Below are positions 6,092 to 6,216 of a stretch of DNA of 6,216 nt, in pieces. Source of the DNA: Deltaproteobacteria bacterium (GTDB taxonomy: Bacteria; Myxococcota_A; UBA9160; SZUA-336); NCBI GenBank assembly GCA_030673955.1, contig DAOVBF010000080.1, positions 1 to 6,216 of the forward strand, read 5' to 3'. The notes beneath the pieces are model-generated. The model was not told the origin of the DNA, ran no database searches, and worked only from the letters and a program-made list of their open reading frames with translations. Position 1 is the stretch's first letter; every line of letters begins with the position of its first letter. Position numbers and translations under genes: made by a program.

Positions 6092-6216
6092 GCTCGACGT
6101 CGAAATCGCGCTCCGAACGTTCGGGCCCCTCCTTGCGGTGCATCATGCGCGGGGGGGCAACCATCACCATGGTATGCGGCTCAACCGGCCGGGTCACACA
6201 GGCGTTCCCGCCGATG
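6084..6216 (-). CDS. Left-handed beta-helix acyltransferase, probably serine O-acetyltransferase; C-terminal fragment
   Basis: A frame on the minus strand is open from the right edge (first full codon 6215-6213) to a TAG at 6086-6084, giving 43 residues. It begins IGGNACVTRPVEPHTMVMV, which resembles the last turn of hexapeptide-repeat acetyltransferases. The 'iGGNvwlTrsVpP.t.v' form is closest to serine O-acetyltransferases (CysE/EpsC type), which make O-acetylserine for cysteine synthesis. A short polar tail follows, MMHRKEGPERSERDFDVEPS. Codon third positions are mostly G or C, as in neighbouring genes. The catalytic part lies outside the window, so another LbH acyltransferase remains possible. 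The gene converges on the glycosylase and overlaps its 3' end by 8 bp, leaving no space for a terminator between them. Confidence 0.55.
   Translation of the reverse strand, partial: IGGNACVTRPVEPHTMVMVAPPRMMHRKEGPERSERDFDVEPS

Noticed and set aside
6115..6216. Possible regulatory or non-coding region at the right edge
   Set aside because: The stretch is explained by the minus-strand coding frame ending at 6084.

Overview
The window is high-GC, densely coding bacterial chromosome. It carries five complete genes and two genes cut by the window edges. The G/C-rich third codon positions, a lipoprotein with a Gram-negative type signal, and a class III cyclase of the VVDSPGDN-type subfamily suggest a high-GC Gram-negative bacterium, perhaps a proteobacterium or a deltaproteobacterial/myxobacterial relative. 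That placement is an inference; no rRNA or lineage marker is present. I see no tRNA, rRNA, CRISPR array, insertion sequence or phage gene.

Layout from left to right. (1) The end of a glutathione S-transferase-like gene (+, to 224). (2) A short convergent gap with a weak hairpin, then a 562-residue minus-strand gene (294-1982). Its protein joins a cytoplasmic class III nucleotide cyclase domain to an ICMT/PEMT-type membrane methyltransferase domain and an unrecognised C-terminal domain. (3) A divergent AT-rich control region (1983-2136) with a perfect 14-bp palindrome and TACCTA half-sites, lying over candidate -10 boxes on both strands. (4) A plus-strand two-gene unit: an NTF2/SnoaL-like small protein (2137-2535) and a PadR-family repressor (2564-3139). 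(5) A minus-strand lipoprotein with a C13 (legumain-like, caspase-fold) peptidase domain, a helical middle and a C-terminal PDZ domain (3154-5088). (6) Divergent from it, an AlkA-type DNA glycosylase (5153-6091). (7) The C-terminal end of a minus-strand left-handed beta-helix acyltransferase, most like serine O-acetyltransferase. It runs in from the right edge and overlaps the glycosylase end by 8 bp.

How the genes may work together. The NTF2-like and padR genes look like one self-regulated unit, and the palindrome between them and the cyclase fusion could let PadR also control the cyclase gene. The peptidase lipoprotein and the glycosylase share a 64-bp divergent promoter region but have no obvious functional link. 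The most unusual items are the cyclase-methyltransferase fusion, with a non-canonical Asp at the transition-state Asn position, and the legumain-PDZ lipoprotein.
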